From Gammaproteobacteria bacterium (lineage in GTDB: Bacteria > Pseudomonadota > Gammaproteobacteria > Arenicellales > JAANXG01): a DNA stretch of 18,394 nucleotides. Shown here piece after piece: positions 1-6,777 of the stretch. The notes below the pieces were generated by a model. The model saw only the letters and a list, made by a program, of their open reading frames with translations, was not told the origin of the DNA and made no database searches. Every line of letters begins with the position of its first letter. Position 1 is the stretch's first letter. The stretch lies in NCBI GenBank assembly GCA_018263405.1, contig JAANXG010000052.1:1-18394 (forward strand). The letters run 5' to 3'. A program made the translations under genes and the position numbers.

Positions 1-126
1 TCGAGACCAATTTTTCGATTTATTGAGGCGAATAGCCAGCTATTTAACGAAATAAATCGGGAAAGTGGGCCGATCTCCCGCCGCCGCAGTAGATTCATCC
101 TAAGTCCGACAGGCTCCTAGCAGGGC
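1..126. mobile_element. right part of a MITE-like inverted-repeat element, cut by the window edge
   Basis: Bases 1-82 recur exactly at 18313-18394 in the same orientation. Bases 99-120 are the exact reverse complement of 18266-18287, so these two 22-base stretches are the element's terminal inverted repeats. The similarity continues a few bases further out with mismatches. The body contains nested inverted repeats (CGATTTATT with AATAAATCG, and AATAGC with GCTATT), so a transcript or single strand would fold into a long hairpin. There is no room for a transposase. The likely identity is a non-autonomous element or a decayed insertion-sequence end. The family was not identified. Confidence 0.7.
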
Positions 127-245
127 TGATATGAGGATTTTGCGATTGAGGATCGTTCAAAGATGGCCCGAAGACGGGATGTGAAAATGGGAAGTTATTT
201 TTGCGCGAGCCCTTATGTCTTTGTTTGAAGGAGTGCGTTGTACCG

Positions 246-866
246 ATGAGTTCCGAGATTCTCGAAGCCGCGAATGTTGAATCTTTCTTCCACGAATCGA
301 TAACCGATTCTGTTTCCAATCAGAACGTAGACGTTTGCGATGAAACCGTCGTCTACATCACCCAGCTCTTAACGCAGTATGTTCGAAGCGAAGAGTTGTT
401 CGAACGGGATGAGGATGGTGTTCGGCTCAAGCCCCTGGCGATACTCTACTGCAAAGCGGCTGCGGAGCACGATCGCAAGACGCGGTGCGATTATCTGAAA
501 AAACTGGGGGACTTGGCGCTTTTCGTTTCCGGGTGGTTTGCTTACAACCTCGAACGCCGGCGCGTCGGGCTTAACTACTATGTGCAAATGGGCGAATGCG
601 CTTATGACTGGTTGCGTGAATCCTGCGGCTCGAGCGTGCGAGAGCGGGTCTTCGCGCAGATCTTCCAGGATTTATCCATGCATTTCGCCGAGCTGCGGGA
701 TGCAATCTTTGAAATACACATATCGGTTGACGCACGCTCGAATTCGGATCTTTTGGGGCTGTACGAGCTATGGCAGCGCTCGGGCAGTTCCCGGGCAGCG
801 GAGCTGCTGCGTTCGGAAGGTATCGATGTCCTTCCCGAACACGGTGATAAACAACGCAGACACTAA
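246..866 (+). CDS. conserved-looking protein of unknown function, first of a coupled pair
   Basis: This is a 206-residue, probably cytosolic and largely helical protein with no signal peptide or membrane segment. The central segment around residues 80-120, with LGDLALFVSGWF and then LNYYVQMGECAYDWL, is rich in aromatic and small residues and looks like a conserved core. I recall similar hypothetical proteins in other proteobacteria but know no named function. I chose the ATG at 246 because AAGGAG at 228-233 precedes it by 12 bases; an in-frame ATG at 201 would add 15 residues without a better ribosome site. The next gene starts 4 bases after the stop, which suggests translational coupling and a joint role. 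Confidence 0.75.
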   Translation: MSSEILEAANVESFFHESITDSVSNQNVDVCDETVVYITQLLTQYVRSEELFERDEDGVRLKPLAILYCKAAAEHDRKTRCDYLKKLGDLALFVSGWFAYNLERRRVGLNYYVQMGECAYDWLRESCGSSVRERVFAQIFQDLSMHFAELRDAIFEIHISVDARSNSDLLGLYELWQRSGSSRAAELLRSEGIDVLPEHGDKQRRH

Positions 867-869
867 CGC

Positions 870-1481
870 GTGGTTCTGAATACTCTCCAACGCGTCATCC
901 AGCACGTCTACGAAATCGACCTGCAGCAACACGTCGCGGATTTCACTACTTCGGATCGGGCTTTTGCCAGGCAATATGGCAGTGCTCATGGGCCTATGGA
1001 ACAGTTGATATTCCGCGAGGATGGCAATGATGTCGATGTGTCCCTGTATCTGGACAACCGCGTGGTAGATGCACTCCAAGGTATTGAGGACGGGCACTCG
1101 TCCATCAATATGATTTGTCTGGCAGTCGAAGGTGTCAGCCACTTCGTTCATTTTTGCTGGCGGTCACAGTACAAATTCGATATGTCATTATTGGAACTGG
1201 AAATCCAGGCTGAAGTGGATAAATATGTGCTGCTGACCGATCTGTATGGGGACCACGATATGCATCGGCGGCTGTTCGAACGGTACTTGTGTCAACGCGG
1301 TATGAGCGGTCAATTAACAGAGCGTTACAAATCCGCTAATCGCTTCGCGGCTAAGTACTGCCGAAAGCTGGAAAAGGAGTTTATCCAGCCGGGGAAAACC
1401 AAAGAAATGTTGAACGAATTGAGGCGCTTTTGCAGAAAAGACCAGAGGCAGAAGATATCCGCGATTGAGCAGGCGATATGA
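870..1481 (+). CDS. conserved-looking protein of unknown function, second of a coupled pair
   Basis: The predicted protein has 203 residues, starts at GTG 870 and shows no signal peptide or transmembrane helix. The middle holds VSLYLDNRVVDAL, then VEGVSHFVHFCW and SLLELEIQAEVDKYVLL. These read as an alternating strand-helix domain with a conserved acidic helix. The C-terminal 60 residues are basic and helical (ANRFAAKYCRKLEKEF onward). No clear Shine-Dalgarno precedes the GTG, which fits re-initiation from the gene ending 4 bases upstream. I recognise the EGVSHF and ELEIQAEVDKYV pattern from other unnamed proteobacterial proteins but know no function. Confidence 0.72.
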   Translation: MVLNTLQRVIQHVYEIDLQQHVADFTTSDRAFARQYGSAHGPMEQLIFREDGNDVDVSLYLDNRVVDALQGIEDGHSSINMICLAVEGVSHFVHFCWRSQYKFDMSLLELEIQAEVDKYVLLTDLYGDHDMHRRLFERYLCQRGMSGQLTERYKSANRFAAKYCRKLEKEFIQPGKTKEMLNELRRFCRKDQRQKISAIEQAI

Positions 1482-1507
1482 ATCGCGAATGATAGCCCCC
1501 CGCCGGT

Positions 1508-1693
1508 ATGGCAAAGAGCGGGATAATTATCGGGATTATTATTGTGATCGTTCTCGTTTATAATCCGGTTTGCCGAAGTTTGGCCATTATTCCCTATACC
1601 TCAAAGTTTCCAGATACAGGGCACCTCTATTCATTGTGGGCGAGAAAGGTTGAGAGACGAAGTATTCAAGATCAAGGCGAAATTCGCACGTAG
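1508..1693 (+). CDS. doubtful 61-residue ORF with an N-terminal hydrophobic segment
   Basis: Residues 5-18 (GIIIGIIIVIVLVY) would form one membrane helix. No ribosome binding site is visible before ATG 1508. The C-terminal 26 codons lie inside the inverted-repeat element that begins near 1616, so that end of the frame is element sequence. If a gene existed here, the insertion has replaced its end. A chance ORF is at least as likely. Confidence 0.18.
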   Translation: MAKSGIIIGIIIVIVLVYNPVCRSLAIIPYTSKFPDTGHLYSLWARKVERRSIQDQGEIRT

Positions 1694-1781
1694 TAGCAAG
1701 CTATTGCGAAGGATTTCAACGCGGATATTGGATATTTTGGACTCAAGATTTCCGGCCATCAGTGAATAGAGGCGCCCTACA
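1616..1781. mobile_element. MITE-like element of about 165 bases with terminal inverted repeats
   Basis: The left end (1618-1632, AGGGCACCTCTATTC) and the right end (1764-1778, GAATAGAGGCGCCCT) are reverse complements except for one base. The similarity extends inward with mismatches through TCATTG and CAGTGA. The interior has no transposase. The GGGCACCTCT-type tip resembles ends I associate with IS5-family elements, but that assignment is from memory. A possible 2-base duplication (AC) flanks it; this is too short to rely on. The right end stops about 5 bases before the start codon of the lytic transglycosylase gene. A related solo end lies at 12508-12522. Confidence 0.65.
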
Positions 1782-1785
1782 GTAG

Positions 1786-3999
1786 ATGCCGGTTTCTAAT
1801 CGAAGTATTTCGGTGGTGCATGCCATTGTGTACACGGTGCTGGGGCTGCTGTTGGCTGCGCCGGTGTCCGATGCCAAGCCCCCGGCCGTGGAAACCCACG
1901 ACCTCGGTTGCGGGGACACGTTTCCGTGCCTGCGGGAAATCCAACGGCGGGTCGATTTCTGGATCAAGGTATTTCGATCCTGGAACACCGACCAACTCAT
2001 ATTCCATGATCGAGCGAATCCCGCTCGTGTCTATTCGGTGATGACCAGTAAATACTCATGCCGCCGATCGAAGGCCGCGCGTCCCGTGCGGGCCGAACGC
2101 AAGCGCATCGAAGACATGCTGCGGACCCTGGCGAAAAAAGCAACCTGGGAAAAACCCGGGTGGAGCGAAGAGGAGCTGGGTTACTTGAGATTGTTTCCGA
2201 AGCGAGATCCCGATGAAATCTCGCCGGCTGTCAACCGGGTGCGGTGTCAGCAGGGCAACCGCGACCGGTTCCAAAAAGCGCTGAAACGGTATGGACGCTA
2301 TAGGAGCAATATTCTGAAGGTCCTTCGGGGGCACGACCTTTCGGAAGACCTTATTTACCTGCCGTTCGTTGAATCCGCTTACAATCCGGAAGCATATTCA
2401 CGCGCCGGTGCGGCCGGTTTATGGCAAATAATGCCCGCCACTGCCCGTAAGCTTGGATTACAGCTTGATGCAACCATGGACGAGCGCTTTGATCCTCATC
2501 GCTCCACTTGGGCGGCCGCGAGATATCTCCGCCGGAGCACTGACCGCCTCAATGCGGTCGCGCGGCAACTGGACGCTTCCGTCGAGCCATACCAGGTGAA
2601 TCCGTTTGTAATCACTTCGTATAACTACGGCGTAACCGGAATGGCACGGGCGATACGCGCTGTCGGACCGGATTATATCGAAGTGCTTAACAAGTACCGT
2701 TCAAGAAGTTTTCGAACTGCCGTTAGAAATTTCTATGCAAGTTTTCTGGCGGCGCGCTACGTTGCACGCAACGCGGAAAAATATTTTGGCCCCATCAAGG
2801 CTGACGGTGAACTCGCAGTCGCGCAATTCGTATTAACAAAACCAATCTCGGTGGACCGGATTGTGAATGTCTTCGGTGTTCATCGGAAAACCGTCAAGAG
2901 ATTGAACCCGGCGTTGACACGCTACGTATGGAAAGGGTGGCGCCTGATTCCCAAAGGCTATACCTTGAAAATTCCGTACCGGAAGGGCGGGTGGAAGGCG
3001 CGGATCGCCAAGTTGGAATCCCTGCCTACGGAACACCCTCAGCTCAGCGGCCGGCAGTATGTCGTGCAGCGAGGCGACACGGCATGTGAAATCGCCAGGG
3101 TATTCAAGGTGCACTGCAAGGATCTAATTCAACTGAACGGACTCGGCCGCCGGGCGTTGATTCGAGTGGATCAGAAACTAGATATACCCGGGCGGCCAAA
3201 ACCTACGGCGTCGCAGCGCGTGGCATCCATCGAAGGCGGTTCCTATACTGTACGGCGCGGCGATACAGCATGCGAAATCGCGGATTCGTTCAAGGTTGCT
3301 TGCAATAAGCTGATTCGTGCCAATGGCCTGGGCAGCCGTGCGATTATTCATATCGGACAAAAGCTGCGTATTCCGGGTCTGGAGCAGGCACGCCAAGTCG
3401 CAAAAATCGAGGCGGGCAAAACCGGCGGCGATGGATCCGGGAAAACATCCGAGAATCGCTCTCGGCAAAACAGCGCCGGACAATCGACGACATCCAAAAC
3501 AGAACCGGTGTCCGAGTTGATGGAGGCGGTTGATGTGGGCGTCCAGGTGTCAACGAACAACGGTAATGTGCGATACACAATGGAAGTGTTGCCTGGGGAG
3601 ACTCTGGGACATTATGCCGACTGGCTGGGACTGGGTGGAACCCGGAGGCTGCGGAAATTGAACAACATACCATACGGAGCCCGGTTGCGTTCCGGTAGGA
3701 CTATCGAACTTCCGATATCGGGAGATTCGAAAAGACTCTCGTTTGAAGCAGACCGGTTCGAGTTTCACCAGACACTGGTGGACGAGTTCAGTCAGTATTA
3801 CAAAGTAACGGGCGTAAAAGATTATACGATCAAGCTCGGTGACACCCTGTGGAAAATTGCAAATCGACACGATATTCCTTATTGGGTTTTAAATCGAACG
3901 AACCGAAGTGTGGATAGGCCTGTAATTGGACAGAAAATACGCGTGCCGATAGTAGAGGCGAGAAACGAGTCAAAGCAACCCTTGTTAAAGACCAATTAG
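1786..3999 (+). CDS. secreted membrane-bound-type lytic murein transglycosylase with LysM repeats (MltD-like)
   Basis: This enzyme should cleave peptidoglycan glycan strands in the periplasm. Residues 1-30 form a signal peptide ending APVSDA. The SLT domain spans about 175-330, with catalytic Glu196 in FVESAYNP followed by AGAAGLWQIMPATA. A degenerate LysM-like stretch follows at about 345-400, then LysM repeats at about 424-470 and 486-531. After a polar linker (533-592) come a diverged repeat (595-645) and a last LysM (679-727, YTIKLGDTLWKIA). At 737 residues it is longer than E. coli MltD (about 450). No lipobox Cys is present. Cys434/Cys444 and Cys496/Cys506 form matching pairs in two LysM units. 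ATG 1786 gives the better signal peptide; GAGG 13 bases upstream belongs to the adjoining repeat element. GTG 1813 is an alternative start. Confidence 0.9.
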   Translation: MPVSNRSISVVHAIVYTVLGLLLAAPVSDAKPPAVETHDLGCGDTFPCLREIQRRVDFWIKVFRSWNTDQLIFHDRANPARVYSVMTSKYSCRRSKAARPVRAERKRIEDMLRTLAKKATWEKPGWSEEELGYLRLFPKRDPDEISPAVNRVRCQQGNRDRFQKALKRYGRYRSNILKVLRGHDLSEDLIYLPFVESAYNPEAYSRAGAAGLWQIMPATARKLGLQLDATMDERFDPHRSTWAAARYLRRSTDRLNAVARQLDASVEPYQVNPFVITSYNYGVTGMARAIRAVGPDYIEVLNKYRSRSFRTAVRNFYASFLAARYVARNAEKYFGPIKADGELAVAQFVLTKPISVDRIVNVFGVHRKTVKRLNPALTRYVWKGWRLIPKGYTLKIPYRKGGWKARIAKLESLPTEHPQLSGRQYVVQRGDTACEIARVFKVHCKDLIQLNGLGRRALIRVDQKLDIPGRPKPTASQRVASIEGGSYTVRRGDTACEIADSFKVACNKLIRANGLGSRAIIHIGQKLRIPGLEQARQVAKIEAGKTGGDGSGKTSENRSRQNSAGQSTTSKTEPVSELMEAVDVGVQVSTNNGNVRYTMEVLPGETLGHYADWLGLGGTRRLRKLNNIPYGARLRSGRTIELPISGDSKRLSFEADRFEFHQTLVDEFSQYYKVTGVKDYTIKLGDTLWKIANRHDIPYWVLNRTNRSVDRPVIGQKIRVPIVEARNESKQPLLKTN

Positions 4000-4018
4000 C
4001 GAACCTTTTAGTAAAAGG

Positions 4019-4672
4019 ATGTGTGAGCCTACGCTTGATGATGTCGCTTGTTTGAATGACAAGGGATGGAGCCCCGAACTCAAGTCCACCATCGGCCATC
4101 ATTGCGACGTCTGGCAGATGTCCGTACATCGCGCCCGCCGCCTCAAACCCTATGATGTAGTGATAAAGAAGTACCGCGGCGCGTGTACCTTCAGGCAGAT
4201 CCAGATCCTCGATAAGGATTACCGGTATCTGAAAGCAAGCTTGGAGGATATAGTGCCCGGAACGATATTTTTGTCGATCGATACGGCAATCGGACGCAGC
4301 GTAATCGCCGTCAGCTATGCCGTGGTGTCGTGGTTTAACCTTGCCAATCCAATCAATGAATCCGATGCGGTTCCATTGCTTAGAAAGCTTCCCAAGGCGA
4401 GAAATCAGCTGATGCGCTTTTGCCATGTTGCCAGAAAGTGGTCGTATGAAAAACACAGTAAAGTAATCGACTTATATGGTCTCGACAACCTGGTGTTAAA
4501 TACGGATCGAGAGATACGTTATCTGGACAGCTTCCATGTATTTTTTTACACGGATATGGCTCGTCTATTGGAGGATGAATCCGATTATCAACTTAAACGG
4601 CGGATGGATATATCCTCGGATCGTTGCCGGTATCTTGAACACCTACTTAAGGAAGTACGGAAGAAGTTGTGA
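4019..4672 (+). CDS. protein-kinase-like fold protein, putative phosphotransferase
   Basis: The product has 217 residues and no signal peptide, so it is probably cytosolic. Kinase-like landmarks appear in order: a VAIK-like strand VVIKKYRG (Lys50/Lys51), a following helix (RQIQILDKDYRYLKASL), a catalytic-loop-like segment DLYGLDNLVL (Asp151, Asp156, Asn157), and a DFG-like YLDSF with Asp170. The arrangement recalls small RIO/YrbL-type kinases; the glycine loop and activation segment are minimal or absent. The substrate is unknown. The gene starts 19 bases after the transglycosylase stop, so the two are probably co-transcribed. AAAAGG directly abuts ATG 4019, too close to be a normal ribosome site, so the true start could be slightly downstream. 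Confidence 0.65.
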   Translation: MCEPTLDDVACLNDKGWSPELKSTIGHHCDVWQMSVHRARRLKPYDVVIKKYRGACTFRQIQILDKDYRYLKASLEDIVPGTIFLSIDTAIGRSVIAVSYAVVSWFNLANPINESDAVPLLRKLPKARNQLMRFCHVARKWSYEKHSKVIDLYGLDNLVLNTDREIRYLDSFHVFFYTDMARLLEDESDYQLKRRMDISSDRCRYLEHLLKEVRKKL

Positions 4673-4779
4673 TGACCGATAAAAGCAGGCAGACGGGGAA
4701 TTGTCCGGCAACAGGGTCCGATGTCCGCTTCCGCGGTGAAGCGTATTGGACAGGACCGATGGTAGTGAATATACTTTGA
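4672..4779 (+). CDS. doubtful 35-residue ORF coupled to the kinase-like gene
   Basis: Its ATG overlaps the upstream stop as TGATG, the usual layout of translational coupling. The frame then runs 35 codons (starting MTDKSRQTGNCPATG, ending MVVNIL). No motif is recognisable and the DNA is also part of a strongly inverted-repeat region (4716-4756). It may be a real small protein, a remnant of a lost gene or chance. Confidence 0.2.
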   Translation: MTDKSRQTGNCPATGSDVRFRGEAYWTGPMVVNIL

Positions 4780-4964
4780 GGTCGTACTACCTGCACCCGT
4801 TGGGCCGCCAATCGTCCCTCGTGCTTATCTTGTGCTGTGCCACGACTCCAGTCATGTCGCCGATCCAGGCCTGGGTGTGACCGTTCCGGCCTCGTATCGT
4901 GCCACGTTCTAGAATGCAGAAGTTGTAACAGGGATGCTTCACGAGACTGAAGCGCCCCTTTTTA
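4716..4964 (+). promoter_or_regulatory. structured untranslated leader before cysS
   Basis: No convincing gene occupies this stretch. It holds an imperfect hairpin at 4716-4756 with the perfect inner stem CGCTTC (4726-4731) and GAAGCG (4738-4743). A second stem, GGTAGT (4761-4766) with ACTACC (4786-4791), follows. A third hairpin, GCTTCA (4936-4941) with TGAAGC (4948-4953), is trailed by five T residues at 4959-4963, just before the cysS start. The first CGCTTC could also pair with GAAGCG at 4949-4954, giving a competing fold. An attenuation-like role is inference. T-box sequence marks are not visible. Confidence 0.35.
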
Positions 4965-6347
4965 TTGACCGTGTATCTATACGACACTCTCAGCCGGCGT
5001 AAAGAGCGTTTCATCCCCGGTGATGCCGATCGCGTTACCGTATACGTCTGCGGCCCGACCGTATACAGCTATGCGCATATCGGAAACGCGCGGCCCGCCG
5101 TTGTGTTCGATGTACTCGTGCGCCTCCTGCGCCATGAATACGAGAACGTGTTTTACGCGCGAAACATCACGGATATTGACGACAAGATCAATACAGTCGC
5201 CGAGCGCGCCGGGATACCTATCTCTGAGGTCGCCGCCGGATTCACGGAAGCGTACCACGCGGATCTAGACGCTCTTGGAGTGCTGGCGCCCGATGTTGAG
5301 CCCCGGGTTACGGAAACAATGCCGCGGATTATCGAGATGATTCAAGCGCTAATCGATAAAGGGGCCGCTTATGAAGCCGATCGCCATGTGCTTTTCCACG
5401 TTCCCGCTTTCGAACGCTATGGCGAACTCTCCCATCGCGACCGTAAGGAGATGGTGGCCGGCGCGCGCGTCGAAGTGGCGTCCTACAAGAAGGACCCCGC
5501 GGATTTTGTCCTGTGGAAGCCTTCCACCGGTCAACAGCCGGGTTGGGAAAGCCCGTGGGGTTACGGCCGGCCCGGCTGGCATATTGAATGCTCAAGCATG
5601 ATCGAGACCCATCTCGGTACGACCATTGACATTCACGGCGGTGGCAGTGATTTGATATTTCCTCACCACGAAAACGAAAACGCACAGAGCGCCTGCGCCC
5701 ATGGGGGCCAACGATTTTGCCGTTACTGGGTTCATAATGGATTTGTGAATGTCAACAGCGAAAAAATGTCCAAGTCGGTCGGGAATATTTTACTGGTGAA
5801 AGATTTGCTCAAGGAAACACCCGGGGAAGCGGTCCGTTTAGCGTTGATCGGTGCCCATTACCGCGCACCATTGGAGTGGACCGACGAAAGCCTGGATCAG
5901 GCCCGGCGACGGTTGGATGGGCTATACCAGTCATTGCGGGACCTCGAGGATGTGCGGGCCGCACGGGACGGCTATGAGACTCTCATGACAGGATTCATCA
6001 AGGAACTTGAAAATGACCTGAATACGCCAAAGGCGTTGGCCGAGTTATCGGCGTTGGCGCATAGTGCCAATACGACGCGGGGCGATGCCGAGCGTGGACG
6101 GCTGAAAGCCGCTATGCTGGCAGCCGGAGGTTTATTGGGCCTGTTGCGGCAGAACCCTGAACAATGGTTCGCCGGCGACGGCTCCGGCCTGGATGTTGGG
6201 GCCATCGAAGCGCTTATCGCCGAGCGCAGTCAGGCGCGTAAAGACAAGAACTTCGCCAGGGCCGATAAAATTCGGGATGAGCTTAGAGACATCGGGGTTG
6301 AAATTGAAGACAGTCCGGACGGTGCGCGCTGGCGCAAACGAAGCTGA
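4965..6347 (+). CDS. cysS: cysteinyl-tRNA synthetase
   Basis: Class I cytosolic synthetase charging tRNA-Cys. It is 460 residues, normal for the family. The HIGH-like motif HIGN is at 38-41 and KMSKS at 267-271. The zinc ligands match E. coli CysRS: Cys29, Cys209, His234 and Glu238 (in HIECSS and PHHENE). The C-terminal tail contains the ARADKIRDEL helix usual in CysRS. The start is uncertain: the frame opens at TTG 4965, with GTG 4971 as the alternative, and neither has a Shine-Dalgarno. An out-of-frame ATG at 4934 lies just upstream. It heads a tight cluster with sufE (7 bases downstream) and gltX. Confidence 0.96.
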   Translation: MTVYLYDTLSRRKERFIPGDADRVTVYVCGPTVYSYAHIGNARPAVVFDVLVRLLRHEYENVFYARNITDIDDKINTVAERAGIPISEVAAGFTEAYHADLDALGVLAPDVEPRVTETMPRIIEMIQALIDKGAAYEADRHVLFHVPAFERYGELSHRDRKEMVAGARVEVASYKKDPADFVLWKPSTGQQPGWESPWGYGRPGWHIECSSMIETHLGTTIDIHGGGSDLIFPHHENENAQSACAHGGQRFCRYWVHNGFVNVNSEKMSKSVGNILLVKDLLKETPGEAVRLALIGAHYRAPLEWTDESLDQARRRLDGLYQSLRDLEDVRAARDGYETLMTGFIKELENDLNTPKALAELSALAHSANTTRGDAERGRLKAAMLAAGGLLGLLRQNPEQWFAGDGSGLDVGAIEALIAERSQARKDKNFARADKIRDELRDIGVEIEDSPDGARWRKRS

Positions 6348-6354
6348 ATTGTTT

Positions 6355-6777
6355 ATGACCGACGAAGTGCAACAAGCGCAACGGGAGATCGTCGACGAGT
6401 TCGCGATATTCGACGACTGGATGGGCCGGTACGAGTACCTGATCGATTTGGGCAAGGAGCTGCCGGAATTTCCCGAGGCGTGGCGGACCGATGCCAACAA
6501 GATACGTGGATGCCAGTCGCAGGTCTGGTTCCATACCGAACTCGATGACGGACGCATGAAGTTCGAGGGCATCAGCGACGCGGCGATTGTATCCGGCCTG
6601 ATTGCCGTACTAATCCGCGCATACGGCAGAAAATATCCACAGGATATTTTGAATTCAACACCCGGATTTATCGGCGAAATCGGATTCGACGAACACCTCT
6701 CCCCGACCCGCAGCAACGGGTTGCACGCCATGCTTGCGGCGCTCTATGGGCGGGTGCAACAGTATGCGGACCAATAA
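6355..6777 (+). CDS. sufE: SufE-family sulfur acceptor protein
   Basis: A 140-residue cytosolic protein that takes persulfide sulfur from a cysteine desulfurase (SufS or CsdA) for Fe-S cluster or related sulfur transfer. The acceptor Cys53 lies in the family motif RGCQSQVW, equivalent to Cys51 of E. coli SufE. The N-terminal helix and the C-terminal LSPTRSNGLHAML are also typical. ATG 6355 gives the standard length; the longer open frame beginning at 6193 only overlaps cysS. No suf desulfurase or scaffold gene is in the window, so SufE versus CsdE cannot be decided. Its stop overlaps the gltX start (TAATG), implying coupled translation. Confidence 0.93.
   Translation: MTDEVQQAQREIVDEFAIFDDWMGRYEYLIDLGKELPEFPEAWRTDANKIRGCQSQVWFHTELDDGRMKFEGISDAAIVSGLIAVLIRAYGRKYPQDILNSTPGFIGEIGFDEHLSPTRSNGLHAMLAALYGRVQQYADQ

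Noticed and set aside
4673..4964. T-box riboswitch controlling cysS
   Set aside because: No T-box consensus or specifier arrangement was seen, and T-boxes are not expected in gammaproteobacteria.
4787..5014. 75-residue minus-strand ORF before cysS
   Set aside because: It overlaps the cysS start, has no ribosome site or recognisable motif, and lies over the structured leader.
6193..6354. N-terminal extension of SufE
   Set aside because: It lies wholly over the end of cysS in another frame; ATG 6355 gives the family length.
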